From: Saprospiraceae bacterium
Lineage (GTDB): Bacteria; Bacteroidota; Bacteroidia; Chitinophagales; Saprospiraceae
Length of the DNA: 64,000 nt
Direction: 5' to 3'
Assembly: GCA_016787525.1 (NCBI GenBank)
Contig: JAEUUP010000086.1
Coordinates: 24,757 to 88,756, forward strand
Under the pieces are notes generated by a model. It had not been told where the DNA came from and did no database searches. It worked only from the letters and a program-made list of their open reading frames with translations. Below, in pieces: positions 26,569 through 35,216 of this stretch (position 1 is its first letter; each line of letters begins with the position of its first letter). Both the position numbers and the translations under genes were made by a program.

Positions 26569-27310
26569 TTTTAAAAAATTTAAAATCGTTAAACAATCGG
26601 ATGACTTATTGAATTTATAACACTAACTGATGTTTTTAGTATTTTATTTTGTTTGATGCTAAATTTTAACACTTTCAATTCAAATTCGGTGCAAATTTAA
26701 ACACATATAAAGAACATTTCAAAATAAAATTTGGTTCACGCCGCAAAATTATTTTTTCAATATTACTTAAAAATGGTACTGAGGTTAATCTAAAGTTAAG
26801 TTTTTCAGGCTTTTTGCGCTGCGTTTTTCAAACAACTTTATGACACAAAATTGAGGAAAAATGTTACAGCTTTGAGAACTGTCTCGACCAATAGACGCAA
26901 AGGGAAGATGAAAAGCCTTTTTTATTCGTCTGAATGATGTAAACTTTAAAAATTTGTCGGGTGATTTTGCTTTTCATCTATTGCGCTTTTTATAAGTCGA
27001 ATTATAACATATTGATTTAAAGGAACTTACTGTGTTTGAGCGTGATGTTCGATTCTTTTCATCGTTCGTATTGTCGCTCTCAATAACAGACACCTAATAG
27101 ACTGCAAACCCCCATAAAAAGTTGCACGAAATTTTTCGTAGCTCGACGTACAGTTGTATTTAACCGACTAATCGCTCTTTTACTCGACAAAAGTTTGTGC
27201 AGAATTTTTATTTCACAATGAAGCTAAAAGATAGGCTTTTTACTGAGGGGGTAGAATTGAAGAATTTTGGAGAAAAAAAAATGATTTTTTTTTTGAAAAA
27301 AAAGAAAAAA
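26569..27310. other. Long non-coding stretch
   Basis: About 740 bp with no credible coding frame and no repeats found, apart from an iterated-motif copy at 27241. Base composition is A/T-rich near 26570-26780. An RNA gene cannot be excluded by eye. Confidence 0.4.
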
Positions 27311-27359
27311 AAAGTGGCTTGCGTTGAGTTGTCGTTCAAAACTCGACGCAAGCCACTTT
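27311..27359. terminator. Terminator of the secreted nuclease gene
   Basis: AAAGTGGCTTGCGT...GAGTT pairs with AACTCGACGCAAGCCACTTT. On the minus strand it is followed by a long T-run (A/T-rich 27278-27310), 6 bases after the stop codon. Confidence 0.85.
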
Positions 27360-27365
27360 GAAAAA

Positions 27366-29525
27366 TTAGTTCGCTTTGACAAATTGTTCTACTGTTTTGT
27401 ACGTGCCATTGTCGAAAGTGAAAAAATATAGACCTGCGGGCAATGTCGAAATATTGATGTGTTCTTCAACAATACCGCTTTCGATAGGATAATTTCTTTG
27501 CATCAATACACGACCTGTAACATCTGTTATTTTGATGTCGAAAGCTTGTTTGTCTGCGGTGGTCGCTCTGAATGTTACGTAATCTTTCGATGGATTTGGG
27601 AACATTTTGAGAGAGAATGCTTTTTTGACGTTCTCGATTGTTATCATTTTTGAATACAATTCTTTGCCGTCGGCATCTACTGTGCGCAAGCGATAAATAC
27701 TGAGGGGGTTGGGTTTAAGGTCGTCGAAGCTGTATTTATGTTTTTCAACGGTGTTGCCATGTGCTTTTACGCGACCGATTTCACCCCATTTTTCATTGTC
27801 TTTTCTTTCGATTGAGAAGTAGTCTGCATTTTTCTCTGTGGCTGTTTCCCATGTCAAGGCATTATAAGTACCTTGATTTTTACCTTCAAATACGGTCATC
27901 TCTACAGGAATAATGATGCCGCAACCAAAGGCTTGTGCCACCCACTCAGGATGATCAATATAAGGATTACCATTGCCTTGATAGGTCTTAATACAATTGT
28001 TTCTGTCAATATCTGCTTGCGTCACAGGGTCTTGAATGTGCCAATTGTACAAAGTTTGTACGTCCGCAACATCACCAATCGGGTGACTGTACGTAGTATT
28101 CATCTGAGTTTCATAAACAGTATAGAAATAGAATATCGCTCTTGCGGTGTTCCCTTTTTGTATTTCACGAGGTTCGTAGCTACCTGATGTGTATTCTGAA
28201 TACTCATTGATATTGCTGGAAGGGATGCTCGTCAATGGCGCATCTAAAAGGCGTTCCCATTTAGTTGTTTGTGCATCGGGGATTTCAGCGAATGGGCTGT
28301 TGCCTCTATCACTGTTCCATGTCTCATAAGTTGGGAACAAGTGGCACATATCACTCACCATAGGCGCATCTCCTCCGCCGAAGAAGCTTTGAGGTACGGT
28401 GTGTTCGGCATTGATGATACGACCGTTGGGTAATGAAATGCTGGTTGCCACACTTCCATACGGATGTGCTTGTGTGTATCCACCATAAATGCAAGTTACT
28501 GAGTTGTTGATATTATCACAATTGCCGTACATTCTGGAACGTGCGGTGTTGTAGCCTAAATCCGTATGCGTCGGCAAACCTGCTTTTACACTGGTTCTGA
28601 AAGTCGCACAATCCATGGCGGCACTTGTTGTGAAGCTACCCGAAAGTGGCGAACTCGTCACATAATCTATGGGCGATGAGCAAGTTTGGAAGTTATAGAC
28701 TTGAACATAATACGTTGTCGAAGCGGATAATCCTGTGACTGTGACACTTGTGCTTGTGTTCGTATAAACGACTTGTTGGCCGCCAGCATAGACTGTATTA
28801 GCGGTGTATGTTGTTCCGTCAACGGGTGCAGTGAAGCTGTTTGTCGTGTTGATGAGTACGAGCGTGTTTGAACCATCTCCTTTGACCCACGAAATATTTA
28901 CAGAACTGTTGGAAGCAGATGCGCTCAAGCTCGTGGCTTGTGTGGTCGGTGCGGTACAAGCGACCGCTCCTGCGATTTCAATATCATCAATTTGCCATTC
29001 TTTTGAGGCAGCAGCTGTGCCGTAGTAGCGGAAAGCAAAACGCACATTCGTACCTGCAATACTACTGATGTCGAAAGGCGCATGAGTCGTTTGCGCGCTC
29101 AAAGTTGTTGTCGTGTTGTTGCTCGAAGCGACGGTGGCGGGCAATGTAATGTTTGTCCAAGTGGTAGTGGATGGGTCGCCTGTGTAGTTTGTTGTGTATT
29201 TCAACTCCAAATTGATGGTGGGCGCAGGACCTGATGCCGCACCAGCATAACGATTCTTTGTTTTGAATGTGAACGTTTCGTTGGTCGAGTTATCCATGTT
29301 GATGGCGGGCGAAATGAGCCAGTCTAAATCATCTTCGTCTCCGAAACCGTTGATTTGAGCATAGCCTGCTGTGAAACGCCAAATGTCTGTTGCACTGGCG
29401 ACATCCACGGCTGTCCAAGTGCCTGCGGTGTTGGTGTTAAAATTTTCGGAATGAATGACGGTTTGAGCCGTTGTTGTGCTTACGATAGCAGTGAGAACTA
29501 AGAATAGTGAGACAATTCTTTTCAT
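27366..29525 (-). CDS. Secreted endonuclease I (EndA/NucM type) with adhesin-like, FN3 and T9SS domains
   Basis: 719 aa. A signal peptide is followed by a choice-of-anchor/jelly-roll domain (HSENFNTNTAGTWTAVDVA... to about residue 185) and a fibronectin-III-like domain (about 190-300). The endonuclease I domain comes next: YGNCDNINNSVTCIYGG, INAEHTVPQSFF, SDMCHLFPTYETWNSDRGN, EPREIQKGNTARAIFYF. AEHTVPQS and N-x-x-RGN match the metal/catalytic core of the family, which cuts DNA and RNA non-specifically. A T9SS domain begins MFPNPSKDYV. It is predicted to be released and to degrade extracellular DNA for nutrients. Promoter box at 29574. Iterated motif at 27698. Confidence 0.85.
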   Translation of the reverse strand: MKRIVSLFLVLTAIVSTTTAQTVIHSENFNTNTAGTWTAVDVASATDIWRFTAGYAQINGFGDEDDLDWLISPAINMDNSTNETFTFKTKNRYAGAASGPAPTINLELKYTTNYTGDPSTTTWTNITLPATVASSNNTTTTLSAQTTHAPFDISSIAGTNVRFAFRYYGTAAASKEWQIDDIEIAGAVACTAPTTQATSLSASASNSSVNISWVKGDGSNTLVLINTTNSFTAPVDGTTYTANTVYAGGQQVVYTNTSTSVTVTGLSASTTYYVQVYNFQTCSSPIDYVTSSPLSGSFTTSAAMDCATFRTSVKAGLPTHTDLGYNTARSRMYGNCDNINNSVTCIYGGYTQAHPYGSVATSISLPNGRIINAEHTVPQSFFGGGDAPMVSDMCHLFPTYETWNSDRGNSPFAEIPDAQTTKWERLLDAPLTSIPSSNINEYSEYTSGSYEPREIQKGNTARAIFYFYTVYETQMNTTYSHPIGDVADVQTLYNWHIQDPVTQADIDRNNCIKTYQGNGNPYIDHPEWVAQAFGCGIIIPVEMTVFEGKNQGTYNALTWETATEKNADYFSIERKDNEKWGEIGRVKAHGNTVEKHKYSFDDLKPNPLSIYRLRTVDADGKELYSKMITIENVKKAFSLKMFPNPSKDYVTFRATTADKQAFDIKITDVTGRVLMQRNYPIESGIVEEHINISTLPAGLYFFTFDNGTYKTVEQFVKAN

Positions 29526-29573
29526 AATGTCAACTTTTGTGTGTGAATGGAGAAGTTTTAATAAAAGCGGGCA

Positions 29574-29581
29574 AAGATAGA
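29574..29581 (-). promoter_or_regulatory. TATCTTTG -7 box for the secreted nuclease gene
   Basis: On the minus strand TATCTTTG lies about 50 bases before the ATG at 29525. No clear -33 box was found. Confidence 0.45.
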
Positions 29582-29684
29582 ACTAAATAGATTCACTCAG
29601 TTGAATGTCATGTAAAATTTTAGAAAAGCAAAATAGCCTTTTACTGAGGGGGTGTTTGAACGGATTATATTTTAGTTTTTTGAT

Positions 29685-29692
29685 TAGCTTTG
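29685..29692 (+). promoter_or_regulatory. TAGCTTTG -7 box for murD
   Basis: It lies 24-36 bases before the candidate murD starts (29716, 29728). An iterated-motif copy (29642-29652) lies just upstream in the promoter region. Confidence 0.4.
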
Positions 29693-29715
29693 TGCATTCG
29701 TTTTTTTTTGACTAA

Positions 29716-31026
29716 ATGATACAGCAAATGAAAAAGATTGTCATTCTCGGTGCAGGTGAAAGTGGTGTGGGCGCAGCCCTTCTCGCTAAAAAACAAGGTT
29801 TTGATGTTTTCGTCAGTGATAAAAGTCCGATTAAGGAAAACTTCAAGGCTGAACTCGATGAGGCTCAGATTGCTTACGAAAGTGGTGTGCATACTGAGGG
29901 GGTCATTTTGACGGCGGATGAAGTCATTAAGAGTCCAGGCATACCTGAAAAGATTGCGTTGATTCATACTATTCAACGCCACCATATTCCTATCGTTTCG
30001 GAAATTGAATTTGCCAGCCGTTTCACAAATGCTAAAATTGTGGGCATAACGGGTTCGAATGGCAAGACAACAACTACGAGTTTGACCTATCATATTTTCA
30101 AAACGGGCGGCTTAGATGTGGCTGTGGGTGGCAATATTGGCAGAAGTTTCGCAAGATTGTTGGCAGAAGAGCCAGAACATGAGTTCTATGTGTTGGAGCT
30201 TTCGAGCTTTCAGTTGGATGGTATCCACACGTTCCGACCTTTTATTTCGATTCTCTTGAACATTACGCCCGATCATCTCGACCGTTACGACTATAAGATG
30301 GCGAATTATGTCGCTTCTAAGTTTCGCATTACGATGAATCAGACTGAAGACGATATTTTCATTACCAATAAAGAAGACCTTGAAATTAAAAAATTCAGAG
30401 AGACAAATATTATACAACCCAACGAATGGGTTATCTCGACGCATTTTGATTCTGATTTACTGAGGGGACGTTTTGACATGACGAAGTCGAATCTTAGAGG
30501 GCCGCACAATTATTTCAATGCTTCGTGCGCGATTGCTGCGGCGATTGTCTGCGGCGTTAGCGACGCGAAGATTCAATTGGGGCTTGAAACCTTTGTGAAT
30601 GCGCCGCATCGTTTGGAATTTGTGGCGAATGTGAAAGGAACGGACTATATCAACGACTCGAAAGCGACGAACGTGGATTCTGTCTATTGGGCTTTGTCGG
30701 CTATGAAACGACCGACTGTCCTCATTTTGGGTGGTCAAGATAAAGGCAACGACTACACGCCTTTGGATAAATTGGTGCGCGAAAAGGTGAAAGCCATCGT
30801 GTGCATGGGTGTGGACAACAAAAAACTACTCGAACACTTCACGCCGATTGTCAAAAACATCGAAGAAACACATTCGATGGCGGATGCGGTGCGTGTGGCG
30901 GCCACATATACTGAGGGGGGGGATACGGTATTGTTAGCACCTGCTTGCGCAAGTTTTGATTTGTTCAAAAACTATGAAGATAGAGGCGAACAGTTCAGAA
31001 AAGTGGTGTCGGCATTGGAATTGTGA
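29716..31026 (+). CDS. murD: UDP-N-acetylmuramoylalanine--D-glutamate ligase
   Basis: 436 aa. It adds D-Glu to UDP-MurNAc-L-Ala in the cytoplasm. An N-terminal Rossmann-like ILGAGESGVGAALLAKK is followed by the ATP loop GITGSNGKTTTTSL near residue 112. ELSSFQLDGI and ITPDHLDRY are Mur-ligase signatures, then YINDSKATNVDSVYWAL and VLLAPACASFDLF. Either ATG 29716 or 29728 may be used; the second gives MKKIVILGAG. No other mur or division genes are adjacent, unlike the usual dcw cluster. Three iterated-motif copies in plus orientation (TEGV, LLRG, TEGG), the last with an 8-G run. Confidence 0.95.
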   Translation: MIQQMKKIVILGAGESGVGAALLAKKQGFDVFVSDKSPIKENFKAELDEAQIAYESGVHTEGVILTADEVIKSPGIPEKIALIHTIQRHHIPIVSEIEFASRFTNAKIVGITGSNGKTTTTSLTYHIFKTGGLDVAVGGNIGRSFARLLAEEPEHEFYVLELSSFQLDGIHTFRPFISILLNITPDHLDRYDYKMANYVASKFRITMNQTEDDIFITNKEDLEIKKFRETNIIQPNEWVISTHFDSDLLRGRFDMTKSNLRGPHNYFNASCAIAAAIVCGVSDAKIQLGLETFVNAPHRLEFVANVKGTDYINDSKATNVDSVYWALSAMKRPTVLILGGQDKGNDYTPLDKLVREKVKAIVCMGVDNKKLLEHFTPIVKNIEETHSMADAVRVAATYTEGGDTVLLAPACASFDLFKNYEDRGEQFRKVVSALEL

Positions 31027-31190
31027 GTCATGCAGGGGATTGTGAGACGGTCTTTTCTCAAGGTGGGGCTTGACTCCTCTCATTAGGCGGTGGTCCTCGA
31101 AGATGTGGTAGAAGCGGTGTTTGTTTTTGCTTCTACCACATTTATTTATGCACTAAGTAACGAGTAAATAATAATGTGGTTAACGCTACA

Positions 31191-31276
31191 AGGTATCCGA
31201 TACAGAAATTTGAATCGTTTTTTACTTTTTTTTCAAAAAAAGTAAAAAACGATTCAAATTTCTGTATCGGATACCT
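31191..31276. repeat. 86-bp perfect hairpin, copy 2 of 2
   Basis: Same element as 22491-22576, with 42-bp arms. The T/A pair at 31222/31245 replaces the C/G pair at 22522/22545. The shared GCGCTTCAA flank is on its right side, so the copies are in opposite orientation. Confidence 0.95.
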
Positions 31277-31325
31277 GCGCTTCAAAAGACAGTTTGACCA
31301 AGTTATTATTTACTGGTTACTTATC

Positions 31326-31567
31326 ACATTTGTTTTTGCTTCAACGACATTTGTTTTTGCACTTATCACATTTGTTTTCGCTTCAACGACATTTGTTTTT
31401 GCTTTAACGACATTTGTTTTTATTGAAGCAAAAACAAATGTCGTTAAAGCAAAAACAAATGTCGTTGAAGCATAATTAAATGTCGTTGAAGCATAATTAA
31501 ATGTCGTTGAAGCGTAATTAAATGTCGTTGAAGCATAATTAAATGTCATTGAAGCGTAATTAAATGT
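31326..31567. repeat. Two mirrored 21-bp tandem arrays
   Basis: Five units beginning ACATTTG start at 31326, 31347, 31368, 31389 and 31410, exactly 21 bp apart. From about 31421 the same unit runs in the opposite orientation, with AAATGT at 31436, 31457, 31478, 31499, 31520, 31541 and 31562. Later units diverge from CAAAAACAAATG to CATAATTAAATG. Because 21 is a multiple of 3, both strands stay open by chance. Another unit appears at 31793 beyond the palindromic element. Confidence 0.95.
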
Positions 31568-31593
31568 CATTGAAGCATAATCAACATGAGTTT

Positions 31594-31779
31594 GGAGATT
31601 TAAATGTGCGACCTCTCTGAGGTCGTTTAGAGGTTTCTTTCTATCTTTTCTACAAATATGCGATGCTTAACAGCATCGTTTATGCACAGAATGATGCCGT
31701 TAGGCATCACATATTTGTAAAAAAACAACCACTATTCGCTTTTCCGACCTCGTTAGAGGTCGCACATTTAAATCTCCGA
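31594..31779. mobile_element. Palindromic MITE-like element inside the 21-bp array
   Basis: Terminal arms GGAGATTTAAATGTGCGACC (31594) and its complement (ending about 31777) are near-perfect over ~20 bp. Weaker similarity continues outwards (CATGAxTT). Inner inverted repeats (GATGCTTAACAGCATC and GATGCCGTTAGGCATC hairpins) lie between. Tandem units occur on both sides, so it probably inserted into the array. No coding capacity. Confidence 0.65.
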
Positions 31780-31978
31780 ATCATGCATCATTAAATGTCA
31801 TTGAAGCAGAAACAAAAGATGTGAAATGCACCTTAAAAGGTGTTCGCACGTAAAAGATTTCTTGACAGCATCCATTTTTAGCAAACGCCATAGGGTTTCG
31901 TTTTTTTGGAGGCGAGGCTCTATTTTCTATTTTACTCAAGCAAAATGTACTAATTTTGAGGCTCAATCAAAGCGTCTT

Positions 31979-32536
31979 ATGATGAAATCAATGACAATAA
32001 TCAAACAAACGACAATCCTATTGGGATTTATGGTGCTGATGATTCGTTGCAAGGACGATTATACACCTAATGTTAATTTCTTCGTTGATGATACAGGCTG
32101 TGAATATCCCAACAAGTATAGAGATTGTTATGATTTTTCTCAAGTTATTAAATCCACAGGTAAGTCAGTTGATTCAACGGTTTATTTAAATGAAGTTGTT
32201 GGCAATTGGCGCATACATTGCTATAGACAAGCTGTTTATCCGGGTCCAACAGGTAATCCTGGTTGTAGTGAACATTTTTTTATAGATGACCCAAATAGGA
32301 AGATAAACTTGGTATTTAAACCCGATTTTTCGTTTAGTTTTTTAATGAAAGATTCAGCTTCACCAACGGGTTATCGCAATGCAGAAGGTAAATTGTCATA
32401 TTCGAATAATCGTTTTTATTATACTAATACAGTTTCTCTTTGGGCTTATTTTCATTTATCAATCAGTAAAGTGTCGAAAGATAAATTGAGTACTCAGTTC
32501 TATTGGGGCGGTGATTATTATTTTATCAAAGAGTGA
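31979..32536 (+). CDS. Lipoprotein of unknown function
   Basis: 185 aa from ATG 31979 (MMKSMTIIKQ...). The longer frame from 31826 lacks a signal peptide at its start. The signal sequence TTILLGFMVLMIRC ends in a lipobox-like cysteine, then KDDYTPNVNFFVDD. The mature domain has paired cysteines (CEYPNKYRDC, HCYRQ, NPGC) and looks beta-rich with aromatic residues. It resembles lipocalin-like lipoproteins of Bacteroidota only in general shape. It lies between the repeat-dense region and the dipeptidase gene. Confidence 0.55.
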   Translation: MMKSMTIIKQTTILLGFMVLMIRCKDDYTPNVNFFVDDTGCEYPNKYRDCYDFSQVIKSTGKSVDSTVYLNEVVGNWRIHCYRQAVYPGPTGNPGCSEHFFIDDPNRKINLVFKPDFSFSFLMKDSASPTGYRNAEGKLSYSNNRFYYTNTVSLWAYFHLSISKVSKDKLSTQFYWGGDYYFIKE

Positions 32537-32653
32537 GAGAGGCGTATTTAATGTGTCTTCAAACTAAGTTTTTAAGCAATAAAGCTCAAATCAATAGAGG
32601 CGTTCAGAAAGAAAATTAACAAATGTGTTATAGCTAAATGATGTTTGGGATGC

Positions 32654-32692
32654 ACGATGTATCGGATGCCTTAAAGGCATCCGATACATCGT
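32654..32692. repeat. Near-perfect 39-bp palindrome
   Basis: ACGATGTATCGGATGCCTT, one A, then its exact complement. It lies between the lipoprotein gene and the dipeptidase gene. Little T-run follows, so it may be a protein-binding or cruciform site rather than a terminator. Confidence 0.8.
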
Positions 32693-32792
32693 ACGAAGAT
32701 CTGAATTCAACTTATTTATTCTGCTTCTCTATTTGTTAAATTGATTTCTGAATAACTCTAATCTATAAAACCTATAAAAATCCGTAACTGTT

Positions 32793-34181
32793 ATGGAAAA
32801 AGTTCAGTCATTTATCAACGACAACAAAGAACGATTCTTAAATGAATTGCTCGATATGTTGCGTATCCCCTCAGTATCCGCAGACCCTAAACACGCAGAA
32901 GATATGCACCGCATGGCAGAGAATGTTCGTGCAGGACTTGTGGCAGCAGGCGTGACTCATGCGGAAGTGTTGCAAACAGAAGGCTATCCTGTTGTGTATG
33001 GAGAGAAAATAATTGATGCCGCATTGCCCACTGTTTTGGTCTATGGCCACTACGATGTGCAACCTGCCGACCCTATTGACTTGTGGCACACACCTGCTTT
33101 TGAACCTGTTATCAAAAAAACGGACATTCATCCAGACGGTGCGATATTCGCGAGAGGTTCTTGCGACGACAAAGGACAATTCTACATGCACGTGAAAGCC
33201 GTGGAGGCGATGATTAAAAACGATGCGCTGCCGTGCAATGTTAAATTCATGATTGAAGGAGAAGAAGAGGTCGGTTCGGCACATTTGGGAGACTTTTGTA
33301 AACAAAACAAAGAGAAACTGGCATGTGATGTGATTCTGATTTCGGATACTTCCATCATCGCCAATGATACGCCGAGCATCACGACAGGTTTGCGCGGATT
33401 GACCTATCTCGAAGTGGAAGTGACGGGCCCGAATCGCGACTTACACTCAGGCGTTTATGGCGGTGCGGTGGCGAATCCCATCAATACTTTGTGCGCTATG
33501 ATTGCTTCGATGCAAGATGCGGCAGGTCGCATTACGATTCCACACTTCTACGATGATGTTGTGGCAGTGAGCTTGGCAGAACGTGCCGAAATGGATAAAG
33601 CTCCGTTCAATCTGGATGCTTACAAAAAAGACTTGGAAATTGACGACATCAAAGGCGAACATGGTTTTACGACGATGGAACGCACTTCGATTCGTCCGAC
33701 ATTGGATGTGAACGGCATTTGGGGCGGCTACACAGGAGAAGGAGCAAAAACGGTGCTGCCTTCAAAGGCTTTTGCTAAAATCTCGATGCGTCTCGTACCG
33801 AATCAAAACGATGAGACGATTTACAAACTCTTTGAAGACCATTTCCAAAAAATTGCACCCCCCTCAGTAAAAGTGAAGGTCAGACCGCATCATGGTGGCT
33901 TACCTGCGGTAACACCTACGGACACCGTCGAATACAAAGCGGCTCATCTGGCAATGGAAACCACGTTTGGCAAAGCCCCTATTCCAAAACGCGAAGGTGG
34001 TTCGATTCCAATCGTCGCTTTGTTTGAAGAAGTGTTGGAAGTCAAGACGATTTTGATGGGTTTTGGCTTAGATTCCGATGCCCTTCACTCGCCAAACGAA
34101 CATTATGGCCTGTTCAATTTTTATAAAGGCATCGAAACCATACCGTATTTTTTCAAATACTACGCAGAATTGAAAGCCTAA
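32793..34181 (+). CDS. M20-family dipeptidase
   Basis: 462 aa, the normal length of M20 dipeptidases (CNDP/PepV-like). Metal ligands are visible: YGHYDVQPAD (His, Asp), ARGSCDDKGQ (bridging Asp), EGEEEVGS (catalytic and metal Glu pair) and a C-terminal LHSPNEHYG (His). It probably hydrolyses dipeptides or carnosine-like substrates in the cytoplasm, using a two-zinc site. No signal peptide. Terminator at 34186. Iterated motif at 32867 (IPSVSAD) and 33858 (PPSVKV). Confidence 0.85.
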   Translation: MEKVQSFINDNKERFLNELLDMLRIPSVSADPKHAEDMHRMAENVRAGLVAAGVTHAEVLQTEGYPVVYGEKIIDAALPTVLVYGHYDVQPADPIDLWHTPAFEPVIKKTDIHPDGAIFARGSCDDKGQFYMHVKAVEAMIKNDALPCNVKFMIEGEEEVGSAHLGDFCKQNKEKLACDVILISDTSIIANDTPSITTGLRGLTYLEVEVTGPNRDLHSGVYGGAVANPINTLCAMIASMQDAAGRITIPHFYDDVVAVSLAERAEMDKAPFNLDAYKKDLEIDDIKGEHGFTTMERTSIRPTLDVNGIWGGYTGEGAKTVLPSKAFAKISMRLVPNQNDETIYKLFEDHFQKIAPPSVKVKVRPHHGGLPAVTPTDTVEYKAAHLAMETTFGKAPIPKREGGSIPIVALFEEVLEVKTILMGFGLDSDALHSPNEHYGLFNFYKGIETIPYFFKYYAELKA

Positions 34182-34185
34182 ATAA

Positions 34186-34221
34186 AAAGGCTGCCTCATC
34201 CCGAAACAAGAGGCAGCCTTT
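34186..34221 (+). terminator. Terminator of the dipeptidase gene
   Basis: Arms AAAGGCTGCCTC and GAGGCAGCCTTT, then T-rich sequence. A second hairpin (34261-34292, GTTAGGGAAATTT and AAATTTCCTTAAC) follows before the converging gene. Confidence 0.85.
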
Positions 34222-34336
34222 CTTATTTTATCCTGAGAGAAAGTCATTTTGGTACACACGACGTTAGGGAAATTTTGCAAATTTCCTTAACGTTTTAAGA
34301 CATGCCCCCATCATTCAAGAACCCTTGCCAACCGAC

Positions 34337-35095
34337 TCAACGCCTTTGCGTCAAAGTTGCGGCGATGATGCCCGTAGAAACAGCTGCGTTGAGAGATTCT
34401 GCACCACCGCCACCGGGAATTGTGATTTTGTATTGCGCTTGTTCGATGACAGCTTCAGAAATCCCGTTGCCTTCGTTACCAATAATGATGAGACCTTTGG
34501 GCGGAAAGCCTTGCATCTCAAAAATATTTTGCCCCCTCAGTACCGCCGCGAAAGTAGGCAAATGCGGAAAACGCGCCACCAAATCAGCAAAATCAACCGT
34601 CAAAGTCTTGACACGCAAAAACGCACCCATACTGGCTTGCACCACTTTAGGTTGCCAAACATCCACACAAGTTTTGGCACAAAACACATAAGGCATGGAG
34701 AACCAATCAGCAATACGCAGGATAGTCCCCATATTTCCAGGGTCTTGAATACCGTCGAGATAAAGAGAAAAAGAATGTTGAATCAGAGCCTCATCATACT
34801 GAGGGGGTATGACATGCGCCACAATCAGCACCTTATTGGGTGTGGTGAGGTTAGAAATCTGTTTGAGTTCGGCCTCCGAGACTGTGATGACGGTGTGAAG
34901 ATTGGGCTTGAGCAAAAAATGATATTGCTGAATCCACGATTCTAAACCGCATATCACATCAATTTGGATACCTTTATGCGTCAAAACTTCTTGTGCCATT
35001 TTATCACCTTCAACGACGAAAACGCCGTACTTTTGCCGAATCTTGTTCGTTTTTAAAGAAAGAAGGTATTTGAGTTTTGCCTTAGAAAGAGTCAT
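34337..35095 (-). CDS. SpoU/TrmH-family RNA 2'-O-methyltransferase
   Basis: 252 aa from ATG 35095 (MTLSKAKLKYLLSLK); the upstream frame to 35134 adds an unlikely hydrophobic leader. An N-terminal substrate-binding domain (RQKYGVFVVEGDKMAQEVL) precedes the SPOUT knot: DGIQDPGNMGTILRIADWF, LIIGNEGNGIS and ITIPGGGGAESLNAAVS, the three SpoU motifs with the knot-forming SAM site. It methylates the ribose of rRNA or tRNA; the exact target is unknown. It is divergent from tamL, a pairing also familiar elsewhere in Bacteroidota. Iterated motif twice (LRG, PPQY). Confidence 0.85.
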   Translation of the reverse strand: MTLSKAKLKYLLSLKTNKIRQKYGVFVVEGDKMAQEVLTHKGIQIDVICGLESWIQQYHFLLKPNLHTVITVSEAELKQISNLTTPNKVLIVAHVIPPQYDEALIQHSFSLYLDGIQDPGNMGTILRIADWFSMPYVFCAKTCVDVWQPKVVQASMGAFLRVKTLTVDFADLVARFPHLPTFAAVLRGQNIFEMQGFPPKGLIIIGNEGNGISEAVIEQAQYKITIPGGGGAESLNAAVSTGIIAATLTQRR

Positions 35096-35216
35096 TTTAA
35101 ATATGAAGTATGAAATGCGAAAAAAAATAAGCATCTACGGAATATTGCTAATGGCATAGATGCGACCATAAAAAATATATGTCAGCAACTAACAACTGAT
35201 ATTCAATGCCTCGAAA

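Noticed and set aside
31176..31570. Two overlapping ORFs (99 and 86 aa) across the 21-bp arrays
   Set aside because: Both are low-complexity translations of a 7-codon repeat, open on both strands; no start context.
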